Below are positions 17,610-29,487 of a stretch of 64,000 nucleotides of DNA, in pieces. A program made the translations under genes and the position numbers. The notes beneath the pieces are model-generated. The model was not told the DNA's origin, made no database searches, and saw nothing but the letters and a program-made list of their open reading frames with translations. Origin of the DNA: Limnobacter sp. MED105 (GTDB lineage: Bacteria > Pseudomonadota > Gammaproteobacteria > Burkholderiales > Burkholderiaceae_B); contig NZ_ABCT01000001.1 of assembly GCF_000170915.1 (NCBI RefSeq), positions 62,001 through 126,000 of the forward strand, given 5' to 3'. Every line of letters begins with the position of its first letter. Position 1 is the stretch's first letter.

Positions 17610-18022
17610 ACGCCATGCGCCTGGCCCAAACACTGGCCAGCAATCCTTTTTTCCAGTTTGCAAAACTGGGCACTGTGAACAAAAACTCCGAGGAACATCT
17701 TCGACTGGGTTTCGATTCTTTCTTGAAAAATCACATTGGTACATTGCATGCTGGTGCCTTGTTCACAGTGGCACAAGCCGATGCACACTCAAACCTGGTG
17801 CATGCCCTTGAGCAACACAACCCCGGTTGGAAAGTTGCTACCTACACCAGCCAGATTTTTTATGAACGACCCGCCAAAGGACCTGTGTGGGTCAACACTA
17901 CTGCACCCACCCTGGATTGGGAAAAAAGAGTTGCGCACACGGTCAGCACTTTGAACAGTGAGACAGATGAACCAGTGGCCGAACTTCATATTGAGTTCAG
18001 GCTGACCCAAGGAGAACTGTAA
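17606..18022 (+). CDS. Hotdog-fold thioesterase-like protein (DUF4442/PaaI type)
   Basis: A 138-residue single hotdog domain. HIGTLHAGALFTVAQADA (about residues 43-60) is the central helix region with the conserved His-Gly of PaaI/YbgC-like acyl-CoA thioesterases, followed by the strands VATYTSQIFYERPAKGPVWV and a C-terminal VAELHIEFRLTQ. It probably hydrolyses acyl-CoA or a related thioester in the cytoplasm. The start overlaps the MarR stop by 4 bp and the stop shares one base with the next start. The tandem arrangement with a second hotdog protein suggests a heteromer or two related substrates. Confidence 0.8.
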   Translation: MNAMRLAQTLASNPFFQFAKLGTVNKNSEEHLRLGFDSFLKNHIGTLHAGALFTVAQADAHSNLVHALEQHNPGWKVATYTSQIFYERPAKGPVWVNTTAPTLDWEKRVAHTVSTLNSETDEPVAELHIEFRLTQGEL

Positions 18023-18489
18023 TGCTGGACGCACTACTCACCTTGATCATGCGGCCTTTGGTCAAAATGCAAATGGGTGGAAAAGTACCTTTTGCCAAAG
18101 CCTGCGGCGTGCTTTTAAACAGCATGGGCAACGGCGTTGCTCATTGTGAAATGCCGCAAAAACCCGAGTTGCTCGACAGCACAGGCCATGTTGCCGACGG
18201 CGCACTATTCACCCTGGCAGAGACATGCTCCGGCGCAGCCATGGCTGGTGGTTTTGCCTCTGTCATTCTGAGTGTTCGACCTGTCGCCGCCCAAGTGGAA
18301 TTTGAAGTGCTTCGGCCAGCATCTGGTCTTGTGCATGCCCAAGCCAAAGTTGCTCAAGCCATTTCACCGTTGAAGCAAACACTTCGAACAGCCGGAAAAA
18401 TCAATTTTCCGGTTGAGGTCGAGGTCAGTGATGCAAGCGGGCAAACCGTAGCCCAAATGCGTGTTATCTGGAATTTGAAGAAAAATTAA
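18022..18489 (+). CDS. Second hotdog-fold thioesterase-like protein (PaaI family)
   Basis: A 155-residue hotdog protein with the PaaI-like core HVADGALFTLAETCSGAAMAGG (about 56-77) and the strands RPVAAQVEFEVLRPASGLVHAQAKV. The Asp-Gly replaces the His-Gly of its neighbour, so the two copies are diverged rather than recent duplicates. Its start shares a base with the preceding stop (TAATG), implying coupled translation. It ends 10 bp from the convergent efflux gene. Acyl-CoA thioesterase activity is expected from the fold; substrate is unknown. Confidence 0.8.
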   Translation: MLDALLTLIMRPLVKMQMGGKVPFAKACGVLLNSMGNGVAHCEMPQKPELLDSTGHVADGALFTLAETCSGAAMAGGFASVILSVRPVAAQVEFEVLRPASGLVHAQAKVAQAISPLKQTLRTAGKINFPVEVEVSDASGQTVAQMRVIWNLKKN

Positions 18490-18499
18490 ACCAGCCGTA

Positions 18500-20002
18500 T
18501 TAACCGTGTGCGTTCAGATGTTTGAGGCTTTTGTAGGCTAAAACGCTTGCCAGCAACATCAGCAAGGCGCCCGCTATCGAAGTCAGCTGCATGCCTTCCA
18601 TGAAGGCATGCCTGGAAGCCTGCAACAGTCCAGTTTGCTCCACCAGTGGCAATTGCGCGGCCGATGCTACAGCACCACCCAGTGTGTCTTGCGCAGCGCG
18701 CTGCACCTCACTTGGCCAGGTCGGGTTCAGCAAAGTGTCCATTCGGGCGCGATAAATGGCCACACCAATACTGCCAAAAACCGCAATGCCCACGGCGCCC
18801 CCAAATTCAGCACCTGTTTCAGCCAAGGCAGAAGCAGCGCCAGCCTTTTCGGGTGGTGCACTGTTGATGATCAATTCAGTGCCCAAGGTAAACATCGGCG
18901 ACAAGCCCAAAGCCAGCACCACAGTGGCAATGACCAGCAAAATCATGTCCGCTTGTACCGTCAACAACGCCAGGCCTGCAAAACCAATGCCCGTACCCAC
19001 CAAACCACACACCACCAAACGGGCTTGGCCCAATTGTTTCGCCAACCAGGGCGTTATGTTGGTGCCCACCACAAAGGCCAGTGCCCAAGGTACTGTCCAG
19101 GCACCCGCCACCAATGGTGTTAAACCCAAAACCAATTGCAGGTATTGAGCGATGTATACATACACACCAAACATGGTCAGGCAACTTAACAGGTAAGTAC
19201 CCAACACAGCCTTGAAACCAGGTGCTTTGAACAGGTTTAAATCAATTAACGGATCTTTCAAGCCGGCTTGCCTGCGCACAAACCACACACCCAGCCCTAG
19301 GCCCATGGATAAACACATAGCACCCGTCATATTGACACCCATTTCCGCAGTGTGTTTCAAGGCATAAATAACCAAAAGCACTGCACTCAGCGAGAGTGCC
19401 GCGCTGGGAATATCCATTCGGCCGGCTGATTCATCCTTGTATTCAGGCAATAGACGTGGCGCAAGCACCAGAAGCAGAATCATCACGGGTACATTGATCA
19501 GAAAAACCGAACCCCACCAGAAGTACTCGAGCAGTACACCGCCAACCAATGGCCCCATGACCGCACCGATTGAGAAACTGCTGATCCAGATGCCAATCGC
19601 CTTCATACGCTCGGCGGGATCATCAAACATGTTTCGAATCAAAGAAAGTGTGGAAGGGGCAATCGTTGCGCCCGCCAAACCGTGTAAAGCGCGCGTCACG
19701 ATCAACATTTCTGCGCTGTTTGAAAAGGCCGCCAACACTGAGGCCACACCAAAAGCAGCTGCACCAATCATCAACAGCCGCCTGCGACCAATTCGGTCAC
19801 CCAGTGTGCCCATGGTGATCAAAGCACCAGCCACCATGAATCCGTAAATATCTACAATCCACAGCAGTTGTGCGCTGCTGGGCTGAAGATCTGCACTGAT
19901 GGCGGGAATTGCCAGGTTCAATACCGTCAAGTCCATGGAATACAACACACAGGCCAATGCGATCACTGACAGGCCCATCCACCTCGCTTTGCTGGATTCC
20001 AT
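18500..20002 (-). CDS. MFS efflux transporter, DHA2 (14-TM, EmrB/QacA/SmvA-like)
   Basis: A 500-residue inner-membrane drug:proton antiporter. The first helix has the DHA2 motif SMDLTVLNLAIPAI, followed by QLLWIVDIYGFMVAGALITMGTLGDRIGRRRLL (motif A), and SFSIGAVMGPLVGGVLLEYFWWGSVFLINVP (motif C with its GP). About 14 hydrophobic helices are visible. The start is the ATG; an upstream TTG lies in the gyrB terminator and is not credible. It converges on the MarR-thioesterase operon. Export of quaternary ammonium or other lipophilic compounds is a family expectation, not shown here. Confidence 0.88.
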   Translation of the reverse strand: MESSKARWMGLSVIALACVLYSMDLTVLNLAIPAISADLQPSSAQLLWIVDIYGFMVAGALITMGTLGDRIGRRRLLMIGAAAFGVASVLAAFSNSAEMLIVTRALHGLAGATIAPSTLSLIRNMFDDPAERMKAIGIWISSFSIGAVMGPLVGGVLLEYFWWGSVFLINVPVMILLLVLAPRLLPEYKDESAGRMDIPSAALSLSAVLLVIYALKHTAEMGVNMTGAMCLSMGLGLGVWFVRRQAGLKDPLIDLNLFKAPGFKAVLGTYLLSCLTMFGVYVYIAQYLQLVLGLTPLVAGAWTVPWALAFVVGTNITPWLAKQLGQARLVVCGLVGTGIGFAGLALLTVQADMILLVIATVVLALGLSPMFTLGTELIINSAPPEKAGAASALAETGAEFGGAVGIAVFGSIGVAIYRARMDTLLNPTWPSEVQRAAQDTLGGAVASAAQLPLVEQTGLLQASRHAFMEGMQLTSIAGALLMLLASVLAYKSLKHLNAHG

Positions 20003-20020
20003 CAAACTTGCGTCCCGAAT

Positions 20021-20052
20021 AAAAAAACCCCACAACGGAATGTGTGGGGTTT
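20021..20052 (-). terminator. Intrinsic terminator of gyrB
   Basis: On the minus strand AAACCCCACA and TGTGGGGTTT form a perfect 10-bp stem with an 8-base loop, followed by a T-run. It lies 45 bp after the gyrB stop and just upstream of the efflux gene, so it separates the two. Confidence 0.9.
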
Positions 20053-20096
20053 GAGCTTAATCGAAGATTGTGATTATCTGATCAAGGGCGTTGTGC

Positions 20097-22643
<2,547 letters not shown>

Positions 22644-22654
22644 TTATTGTCGTT

Positions 22655-23761
22655 TTAAATACGCATGGGCATAACGACATACTTGAAATCGTCTTTGCCT
22701 GGGGTGGTCACCAATGCACTGCTGTTTCCGTCTTGCAACGTAAACTGCACGGTTTCCGACTTGAGGTTGTTCAACACATCCAACAAGTAGTTTACGTTAA
22801 AACCAACATCAATCTCCGGACCTTGGTACTCGACTTCCATTTCATCCCGCGCTTCTTCCTGGTCCGAGTTGTTGGCCACAATGGTTAAGCCATTGGCACC
22901 CAGTACCCAGCGAATGCCACGAAATTTGTCACTGGTCAATATTGAAGCGCGTTGCAATGAATGCAACAAGGCATCACGAGCAATCACCACATGGTGCTGG
23001 TGCGTTTTTGGAATAACCCGTTGGTAGTCGGGAAACTTGCCCTCAACCAGCTTGGTAATCAGAGTGATGTCCGAAAAAGTGAATTTCGCTTGGTTGCTCG
23101 CCAAATCAATGGTGACAGTGTCATCGGTATCATTCAGCAAACGCGACAACTCAAGCACTGTTTTACGCGGAATGATCACTTCATGCTTGGCAGTGCCACC
23201 TTGACCGGGTGCATCTGCATAGGCCAGGCGGTGTCCATCGGTGGCCACAGCACGTACACAGGCACTTTCAATCACCAACAAAACACCGTTCAGGTAATAA
23301 CGCAGGTCTTGTTGAGCCATGGAGAAGTGAACCATGCCCAACAGGTTCTTCAACATTTTCTGCGGCAAACTAATTTGTGTGACCCATTCCTTGGGTTCCT
23401 GCACCAGCGGGAAATCTTCTGCAGGCAGGGTTTGCAGTGCAAAGCGGCTTTTTTTGGCTTGCACCGACATCTTCTTGCCGTCCAGTTTCACCATCACATC
23501 TGAATCTTCAGGCAGCGATCTCAAAATATCCAGGAATTTTCTAGCAGCCACAGTGGTTGCGGTGTCTTCACCACCTGCACCCACTTCAGCACTGGTTTCA
23601 ATCTGCATTTCAATGTCTGAAGACAGCAGTGTCAGCAGGCCGCCCTGTTTCTTCAACAGAATGTTGGCCAACACCGGCAAGGTGTTTCGACGTTCGACGA
23701 TGTTGCTGACGATTTGCAGTTTTCGAACCAATGCATCGCGTGAGCTATGAATTAATTCCAT
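22655..23761 (-). CDS. dnaN: DNA polymerase III beta sliding clamp
   Basis: A 368-residue clamp that tethers the replicative polymerase to DNA. The three-domain clamp pattern is visible: VSNIVERRNTLPVLANILLKK near the start, LPAEDFPLV near 120, ATDGHRLAYA near 175, and the C-terminal VTTPGKDDFKYVVMPMRI, which forms part of the client-binding pocket. The ATG is preceded by AAGGAAATATTAA. It lies between gyrB (32 bp gap) and the origin-like intergenic region upstream of it, so its promoter is within or beside oriC. Confidence 0.97.
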   Translation of the reverse strand: MELIHSSRDALVRKLQIVSNIVERRNTLPVLANILLKKQGGLLTLLSSDIEMQIETSAEVGAGGEDTATTVAARKFLDILRSLPEDSDVMVKLDGKKMSVQAKKSRFALQTLPAEDFPLVQEPKEWVTQISLPQKMLKNLLGMVHFSMAQQDLRYYLNGVLLVIESACVRAVATDGHRLAYADAPGQGGTAKHEVIIPRKTVLELSRLLNDTDDTVTIDLASNQAKFTFSDITLITKLVEGKFPDYQRVIPKTHQHHVVIARDALLHSLQRASILTSDKFRGIRWVLGANGLTIVANNSDQEEARDEMEVEYQGPEIDVGFNVNYLLDVLNNLKSETVQFTLQDGNSSALVTTPGKDDFKYVVMPMRI

Positions 23762-23989
23762 TTAATATTTCCTTATAGGATTAGTTAATAGAGTTGATTC
23801 AATTCTGTGGACAACTCTATTTTTCCCTTTGAATTGAGCTTCTTAGGTTCTTTCAAAATTGGTGTAGAACTTCTGGGACTCGATCTGCATACTGTGGATA
23901 ACTTTTTTCGAATTTCCTGGGTTCTTTTTTTTCTGTGGATAACTCGTGTTGTTGTGCACGGTTGTTACACAGTTATCCACAATTCTAAA
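23762..23989. other. Chromosomal replication origin (oriC), dnaA-dnaN intergenic region
   Basis: This 228-bp gap holds at least four DnaA-box-like 9-mers: TGTGGATAA at 23893-23901 and 23934-23942, TTATCCACA at 23973-23981 (all perfect to TTATNCACA on one strand), and TGTGGACAA at 23806-23814 (one mismatch). An AT-rich stretch beside dnaN (23761-23805) could be the unwinding element. The boxes are in mixed orientation, the last only 8 bp from the dnaA stop. The rpmH-dnaA gap lacks such boxes. Origin function is inferred from this cluster and the gene order. Confidence 0.85.
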
Positions 23990-25381
23990 TCAACCCTTCA
24001 AGGTTTGGTCCAGCACATGCAGCGCATGGTTCAACTCTGAGGATTGATTTCGCAATTCCGATATCTTGTTTACTGCATGCAGCACGGTGGTGTGGTCTCT
24101 TCCGCCAAACAACTCACCAATTTCTACATAACTTTTCTCGGTCAACTCTTTGGCCAAGTACATGGCCACTTGGCGCGGCAGCACAATTTGCGCCTGCCTG
24201 CGCTTGGAAAACATGTCTGCAACCTTGATTTTGTAGTAATCAGCCACTGTTTTCTGGATGCTTTCCACGGACACCTGCCCATGGTGCACTGAAATCATGT
24301 CGCGCAAGGCTTCACGCACCAGGTCCATGGTCACGGGCTTGTTGTGAAAACTGGCAAATGCCATGATTCGTCGCAGGGCGCCTTCCAGCTCGCGGATATT
24401 GCTGCGCATGTGCTTGGCCACAAAAAAGGCCACGTCTTCCGAAAACATTATTTTTTGCTGTTCAGCTTTTTTCAGCAGAATAGCCACTCGCATCTCGAGT
24501 TCGGGCGGTTCAATGGCCACGGTCAAACCACTGTTGAAACGGGAAATCAGCCGGTCGTCCATGCCCTGAATGTCTTTTGGGTAGGTGTCGCTGGTGATGA
24601 TAATTTGCTTCTTGGCTGCAATTAATTGTTCAAAAGCATAGAAAAATTCTTCTTGCGTTCGGCTTTTGCCCCCGAAAAACTGAATATCGTCGATCAAAAG
24701 CAGATCAAGCGAGTAATAAGAGCGCTTGAATTCTTCAAATGCCTTCTTTTGATAGGCCTTCACCACATCGCTGACGTATTGTTCTGCGTGAATGTACCGA
24801 ATCTGGGTATTGGGGTTTTGTTCCAAGAGGCGGTTGCCGATGGAGTGAATCAAGTGGGTTTTGCCCAGGCCCACTCCGCCATACAAGAAAAGCGGGTTGT
24901 AACTAACGCCGGGGTTGGACGCCACTTGTTCAGCGGCAGCCCTGGCCAGTTGGTTGGCACGGCCCGAGACAAAATTGGAAAAACAAAGGTCGCGATTCAA
25001 ACGGCTGCGTTCGTAAACGGTGGCAGCAATTTCGTCGCGCTTGACGGCAGCAACCTTGGGCGCTCCTTGCGTTACTGCTTCACTGTTGTTTTTGGCTGCG
25101 GCCGGGGGAGGGGCCACCAAAGGGCTGGCCTGTTTGGCAGCCACTTGCCATTGAATGGCCATGTCGCAACCAAAAAACTCGGTGGCCAATTCATTAAAAC
25201 GGCCGCCATAGTTATTCAGTACCCAGTCCAGCTTAAAGCGGTTAGGAGCAGCCATGCTCAGGCTAGCGGTGTCTTCATCAAATTCAACCACAGTCAGTGG
25301 TTCGATCCACAGCTTGATCTGTTGGGCTGGAATTTCCTTCCGAAGCGCTTCAACACAGTGGTTCCAGAATTGATCAATCAC
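23990..25381 (-). CDS. dnaA: Chromosomal replication initiator DnaA
   Basis: A 463-residue AAA+ initiator (E. coli 467). Domain I starts [21 protein letters not shown]; domain III has Walker [10 protein letters not shown], Walker B LLIDDIQF and the sensor region; domain IV has the DnaA signature [15 protein letters not shown]. The chosen start is a GTG that aligns with the usual domain I start; the frame extends upstream to a TTG, but the extra 36 residues match no domain. AAGG lies about 11 bases before the GTG. DnaA binds the boxes downstream of its own gene to open the origin. Confidence 0.95.
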   Translation of the reverse strand: MIDQFWNHCVEALRKEIPAQQIKLWIEPLTVVEFDEDTASLSMAAPNRFKLDWVLNNYGGRFNELATEFFGCDMAIQWQVAAKQASPLVAPPPAAAKNNSEAVTQGAPKVAAVKRDEIAATVYERSRLNRDLCFSNFVSGRANQLARAAAEQVASNPGVSYNPLFLYGGVGLGKTHLIHSIGNRLLEQNPNTQIRYIHAEQYVSDVVKAYQKKAFEEFKRSYYSLDLLLIDDIQFFGGKSRTQEEFFYAFEQLIAAKKQIIITSDTYPKDIQGMDDRLISRFNSGLTVAIEPPELEMRVAILLKKAEQQKIMFSEDVAFFVAKHMRSNIRELEGALRRIMAFASFHNKPVTMDLVREALRDMISVHHGQVSVESIQKTVADYYKIKVADMFSKRRQAQIVLPRQVAMYLAKELTEKSYVEIGELFGGRDHTTVLHAVNKISELRNQSSELNHALHVLDQTLKG

Positions 25382-25517
25382 GTTATGAACAGCCTTATTA
25401 TTCGGATGAACTGCTTTGCAGGAATTAAAACTCAGCGCTCCATTGTATCCAAACCCCCACGGATTGAGTGAGTGATTGGCCGCCTTCAAGCGAACTTGCA
25501 GATTTTTCTAGGTTTTT

Positions 25518-25543
25518 CCCGAATTTGCCTCTATAATTTCGGG
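25518..25543. promoter_or_regulatory. Inverted repeat and probable promoter -10 between dnaA and rpmH
   Basis: CCCGAA and TTCGGG flank a 14-base centre that contains TATAAT at 25532-25537 on the plus strand, a good -10 for rpmH. No convincing -35 is present. The repeat could be an operator for this divergent promoter region. Confidence 0.4.
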
Positions 25544-25661
25544 TTCCCTTGGTGTGAGCTTCGATCCTTATTGTTTTCGTCTAATATGCCAACTCAAGGG
25601 CCAAACCAGTTTTAAACTATTTTTCGCCAAATTTTAAGCCCATGTGGGCCAGAGGCTTGCC

Positions 25662-25796
25662 ATGAAACGCACTTATCAACCTTCTAAAGTTCGCCGTCAA
25701 AGAACACACGGCTTTTTGGTACGTTCACGCACCCGTGGTGGTCGTGCCGTGCTGCGCGCACGTCGCTCCAAAGGTCGTGCACGTTTGTCCGTTTAA
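25662..25796 (+). CDS. rpmH: 50S ribosomal protein L34
   Basis: A 44-residue, very basic ribosomal protein, starting [20 protein letters not shown] and ending [10 protein letters not shown], which is the standard L34 sequence. It is the first gene of the rpmH-rnpA-yidD-yidC-mnmE run, divergent from dnaA. The leader holds a short palindrome GCCCATGTGGGC at 25638-25649 and AGAGG before the ATG. It is too small to be found by simple long-frame searches, but its identity is certain. Confidence 0.97.
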   Translation: MKRTYQPSKVRRQRTHGFLVRSRTRGGRAVLRARRSKGRARLSV

Positions 25797-25820
25797 ACCT
25801 GGCGCTTTGAACATTCTGAA

Positions 25821-26189
25821 TTGCACAGGGTGGGTTCCGGGTCGCATGCGACAAAAATCACTCGATCTGAAACATTTGGTGGTCTGTTAAAAACCAGGCC
25901 AGTGGCCAAAACAGATCGATTGATGCTTCACGCGTTGTTCGAAGACAGCCCACCGCAGTTCGGAATACTGATTCCCAAGCGCTTGGCCAAACGTGCCGTG
26001 GATCGAAACACGCTTAAACGCTTAATCCGCCATGCCTGCCAAGATGCACTGGGTAACTACCAAGGCAAATTTCTGGTTCGCTTAAGCAAGCCAGTGTGTG
26101 CAGTAGGTCATTCAGATCGAGCGGCGTGGTGGACAGAACTCCAACAACTTTTCAACGATCTCTCACGGCGCGTGCCATCACAGCACTGA
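25821..26189 (+). CDS. rnpA: Ribonuclease P protein component
   Basis: A 122-residue basic protein that assists the RNase P RNA in removing 5' leaders from tRNA precursors. The conserved core is visible: QFGILIPKRLAKRAVDRNTLKRLIRHACQ (the RNR region). The start is uncertain: a TTG is used here, with a GTG three codons later as the alternative; neither has a clear ribosome binding site, so translation may be coupled to rpmH, 24 bp upstream. It overlaps yidD. Confidence 0.9.
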   Translation: MHRVGSGSHATKITRSETFGGLLKTRPVAKTDRLMLHALFEDSPPQFGILIPKRLAKRAVDRNTLKRLIRHACQDALGNYQGKFLVRLSKPVCAVGHSDRAAWWTELQQLFNDLSRRVPSQH

Positions 26190-26401
26190 TCCGTGGTTAT
26201 CAGCTCGCTGTGAGCCCCCTTTTCCCGCCTTCTTGCCGTTTTTACCCCAGTTGCTCGGAATATGCCCTTGAAGCAGTTAAAATTCATGGCGCATGGAAAG
26301 GCGCGGCTTTGTCTTTTGGCCGCATTTGTCGATGCAACCCCTGGAATGCCGGCGGTCTGGACCCTGTTCCTGAAGCGCACCGCACCAGTCACGACTCTTA
26401 G
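26126..26401 (+). CDS. yidD: Membrane protein insertion efficiency factor YidD
   Basis: The core ALIRGYQLAVSPLFPPSCRFYPSCSEYALEAV with its conserved cysteines and the C-terminal CRCNPWNAGGLDPVP identify YidD, which helps YidC insert membrane proteins. The start is unsure: paired GTG codons at 26126/26129 are taken here (91 residues); an earlier GTG at 26096 is possible. Either way it overlaps the 3' end of rnpA, as is common in this operon. yidC follows after 28 bp. Confidence 0.88.
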   Translation: MVDRTPTTFQRSLTARAITALIRGYQLAVSPLFPPSCRFYPSCSEYALEAVKIHGAWKGAALSFGRICRCNPWNAGGLDPVPEAHRTSHDS

Positions 26402-26429
26402 TCATTAAGCTTAGTAATTAAGGATTTAA

Positions 26430-28133
26430 ATGGAAACGCGCAGGCTAGTCCTCTTGATGATATTCAGCTTGTCTCTCATCATGCTTTGGGACAACTATCA
26501 GGCTTCTATCGGTAAACCCACCTTGTTTGGGTTGAGCACAGGCGCTCAAACCAGCGACAAAAGCGATGCTGCCAAGGCTGGTAATTTGCCAGCTGGCGGT
26601 TCCAGTGCAGCCAATGACCTGCCTCAGGCAGTGGCTCCCACTGCTGGTGACGTTCCTGCCGATCCAAATGCAATTGCCCCCAGCATTGCTGAAGCGGCAC
26701 CTGCTGCACAAACCATCACTGTTAAAACCGATGTACTTGAATTGCAGTTTTCAAGCCAGGGTGCGCAGCTGATTACTTCAAAATTACTGAATCACCCGGC
26801 TGCCGAGAATCCAGACTTGCCAGTACAACTTTTTGAACAAACAAGCAATCGAACCTATGTGGGTCAAGCTGGTTTGGTGGGTGTACCCGATGCGCCCAAT
26901 CACCGTACCTTGTTTGAGTTGGTGTCTGGTTCTACTGAATTTGCACCAGGTCAGGATCAATTGAAGCTGGTGTTCAAAGCTACAAGCGGTGGTATTGAAA
27001 ACACAACCACCTACACCATTTTCAAGAATCGCTATGACATCGATCTGGTAATCAACGCACGCAACACAGGTGTTGAGCCCGTGTCACCCAGTGCCTATGT
27101 GCAGATTACCCGCGACGGTAACCCGCTTGAAAGCGATTCTTCACTGTACGCAACCTTCACTGGTCCGGCTGTTTATACACCCGAGAAGAAATACCAGAAA
27201 ATCGATTTTGAAGACATCGCTGATCGCAGTGCGGACTATGTAAAAACTGCCGATTCTGGCTGGCTCGCCATGATTCAGCATTACTTCGTGTCGGCAATTG
27301 TCGGTCAGGATGGTCCCCGTGAGAATTACACGCGCCAGGTAGACTCCAACTTGTATTCCATCGGCCTGGTCAGCAGCCTGGGCACTTTGGCGCCCGAGCA
27401 AACTGCGACTTACACAGCCAAGTTGTACACGGGTCCGCAAGATCAAAGCGTGTTGGAAGCCTTGTCACCTGGCTTGGATTTGGTGGTGGATTACGGTTGG
27501 CTTACCGTGATTGCTCAGCCCATTTACTGGTTGCTCGAAAAAATTCACAGTTACATTGGTAATTGGGGTTGGGCCATTGTGGTGCTGACCATTTTGATCA
27601 AGCTGGTGTTTTTCCCCTTATCGGCAGCCAGTTATAAATCAATGGCAAAAATGCGCAAAGTAGGCCCGCGCATGCAGAAGCTGAAAGAGCAATATGGCGA
27701 CGATAAAATGGGCTTTCAGCGCGCCATGATGGAAATGTACAAGCGCGAAAAAATCAACCCCTTGGGTGGTTGTATGCCGATTCTGATTCAGATCCCGGTG
27801 TTCATCGCTTTGTACTGGGTGTTGCTGGCCAGTGTGGAAATGCGCAATGCTCCCTGGTTGGGTTGGGTGACCGACTTAGCTGCGCCGGACCCCTTCTACA
27901 TCTTGCCGGTGATCATGGCAGTAACCATGTTTATCCAGACCAGGTTGAATCCAACGCCGCCCGATCCCGTTCAAGCCAAGATTATGATGATCATGCCTTT
28001 GGTATTCTCAGTCATGTTTATTTTCTTCCCAGCTGGCCTGGTGTTGTACTGGGTGGTCAACAACATTTTGTCCATTGCCCAACAATGGGTAATTACGCGT
28101 CAAATTGAGTCTGCACCAGCCACAGCACGGTGA
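26430..28133 (+). CDS. yidC: Membrane protein insertase YidC
   Basis: A 567-residue inner-membrane insertase of the Oxa1/YidC family. An N-terminal anchor (RRLVLLMIFSLSLIMLW) is followed by a Pro/Ala-rich linker, the large periplasmic domain (about 95-345), and the five-helix core beginning near LEKIHSYIGNWGWAIVVLTI, including FPLSAASYKSMAKMRKVGPRM, GCMPILIQIPVFIALYWVL, and LQSIAQQ-like NNILSIAQQWVI. It inserts F0 and respiratory subunits with or without SecYEG. Its 3' end overlaps the mnmE start by 29 bp. Confidence 0.97.
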   Translation: METRRLVLLMIFSLSLIMLWDNYQASIGKPTLFGLSTGAQTSDKSDAAKAGNLPAGGSSAANDLPQAVAPTAGDVPADPNAIAPSIAEAAPAAQTITVKTDVLELQFSSQGAQLITSKLLNHPAAENPDLPVQLFEQTSNRTYVGQAGLVGVPDAPNHRTLFELVSGSTEFAPGQDQLKLVFKATSGGIENTTTYTIFKNRYDIDLVINARNTGVEPVSPSAYVQITRDGNPLESDSSLYATFTGPAVYTPEKKYQKIDFEDIADRSADYVKTADSGWLAMIQHYFVSAIVGQDGPRENYTRQVDSNLYSIGLVSSLGTLAPEQTATYTAKLYTGPQDQSVLEALSPGLDLVVDYGWLTVIAQPIYWLLEKIHSYIGNWGWAIVVLTILIKLVFFPLSAASYKSMAKMRKVGPRMQKLKEQYGDDKMGFQRAMMEMYKREKINPLGGCMPILIQIPVFIALYWVLLASVEMRNAPWLGWVTDLAAPDPFYILPVIMAVTMFIQTRLNPTPPDPVQAKIMMIMPLVFSVMFIFFPAGLVLYWVVNNILSIAQQWVITRQIESAPATAR

Positions 28134-29484
28134 CCCCATCGTTGCCATTGCCACCGCGCCCGGCAAGGGCGGGGTGGGGGTGGTGCGGTTTTCTTTTCCT
28201 TCCTCCTCCAGTTTCCAGGCCTTTTGTGCGGCTTTTTGCGGCAAGTTGCCCAAGCCCCGAATGGCAACGCTTTTAACGCTTCGAGATGTTGATCAACATG
28301 CCATCGATGAAGGCATTGCCTTGTTGTTCAATGCGCCGGCGTCATTCACGGGCGAGCATGTTCTGGAGTTTCAAGGCCACGGGGGTCAAGCGGTGTTACA
28401 AGGCGTTGTGGCGCATGCCTTGGCCGTTGCCCGGCAGCTCAACATTCCGCTGCGGCATGCCATGGCAGGTGAATTCACACAGCGTGCGTTTTTAAACGAC
28501 AAACTGGATTTGGCTCAGGCTGAAGCGGTGGCTGATTTGATTGATGCCGGTTCCATGGCCACTGCCAAAGCCGCTGCGGCTTCGCTGAGCGGCGTGTTTT
28601 CAAGGCAGGTCAATGAGCTGGCCGACCGAATTGTGCATTTGCGTTTGTTGCTTGAGGCCACGCTCGATTTTCCCGAAGAGGAAATCGAGTTTTTGGAGAA
28701 GGCCGATGCGAAGGGGCAGCTTGCCGGAATTTTGAATGCGCATGGTCAGCTGCTGAATGCCGCGCAGGAAGGCGTGAAATTTCGCGATGGCTTGCAAATT
28801 GTGTTGGTGGGCGAGCCCAATGTGGGCAAATCGAGTTTGCTGAACGCCTTGGCTGGCGAAGAAATTGCGATTGTGTCGGCCATTGCGGGCACCACGCGGG
28901 ATCGAATTAAACAAGAACTGAATATTCGAGGCATACCGTTGGTGCTGGTTGATACCGCAGGTTTGCGTGAAACCGTGGATGAGGTAGAACGAATCGGCAT
29001 TGAGCGAACGCGAAAGTCAGTTCAGGAAGCCGATTTGTTGCTGATCCTGAAAGATGCAACACAGGGCCCCCACGATGCCTTGCATCAGCACCTTGAATTG
29101 CCAGTGCATTTGCCGACCCTTACGGTTTTAAACAAGGTTGATTTGCTGCCCGAGGCGCCACAATTGCTGCAAGATGTTTTGCCGGTGTCTGCAAAGAATG
29201 GGCAGGGGCTAGAGCAGCTGAAGGACGCAATACTGGCCAAAGTGGGCATTGCTCACACGCCCGATCATGGTTTCATGGCGCGGCAGCGTCATGTAGATGC
29301 ATTGTTGGTCTGTGGTCAGCATTTGGTTGCTGCGCATGAGTTTGCGCAACAGGACGATCGGATTCTGGACTTGTTTGCCGAGGAGTTGCGCTTGGCGCAT
29401 GATGCTTTGGGCGAAATCACCGGGCGTATGTTGCCCGATGATTTACTGGGCTTGATTTTTAGCCGGTTTTGTATCGGCAAGTAA
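28105..29484 (+). CDS. mnmE: tRNA uridine-5-carboxymethylaminomethyl modification GTPase MnmE
   Basis: A 459-residue GTPase that, with MnmG, modifies the wobble uridine of several tRNAs. The N-terminal folate-binding domain starts DPIVAIATAPGKGGVGVVRFS; the G domain shows GEPNVGKSSLLNAL (G1), AGTTRD (G2), DTAGLRE (G3) and NKVD (G4); the C-terminus ends CIGK, the catalytic Cys motif. The frame offers a TTG start inside yidC with no later ATG before the domain, so TTG is used. Its partner mnmG lies 15.5 kb away, beyond the signalling island. Confidence 0.95.
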   Translation: MSLHQPQHGDPIVAIATAPGKGGVGVVRFSFPSSSSFQAFCAAFCGKLPKPRMATLLTLRDVDQHAIDEGIALLFNAPASFTGEHVLEFQGHGGQAVLQGVVAHALAVARQLNIPLRHAMAGEFTQRAFLNDKLDLAQAEAVADLIDAGSMATAKAAAASLSGVFSRQVNELADRIVHLRLLLEATLDFPEEEIEFLEKADAKGQLAGILNAHGQLLNAAQEGVKFRDGLQIVLVGEPNVGKSSLLNALAGEEIAIVSAIAGTTRDRIKQELNIRGIPLVLVDTAGLRETVDEVERIGIERTRKSVQEADLLLILKDATQGPHDALHQHLELPVHLPTLTVLNKVDLLPEAPQLLQDVLPVSAKNGQGLEQLKDAILAKVGIAHTPDHGFMARQRHVDALLVCGQHLVAAHEFAQQDDRILDLFAEELRLAHDALGEITGRMLPDDLLGLIFSRFCIGK

Positions 29485-29487
29485 GTG

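Noticed and set aside
20003-20035. Upstream TTG as start of the efflux transporter
   Set aside because: It lies within the gyrB terminator stem, and the extra residues are not part of the MFS N-terminus.
24626-25471. A 281-codon plus-strand frame opposite dnaA
   Set aside because: dnaA is certain on the other strand; the frame has no recognisable domain.
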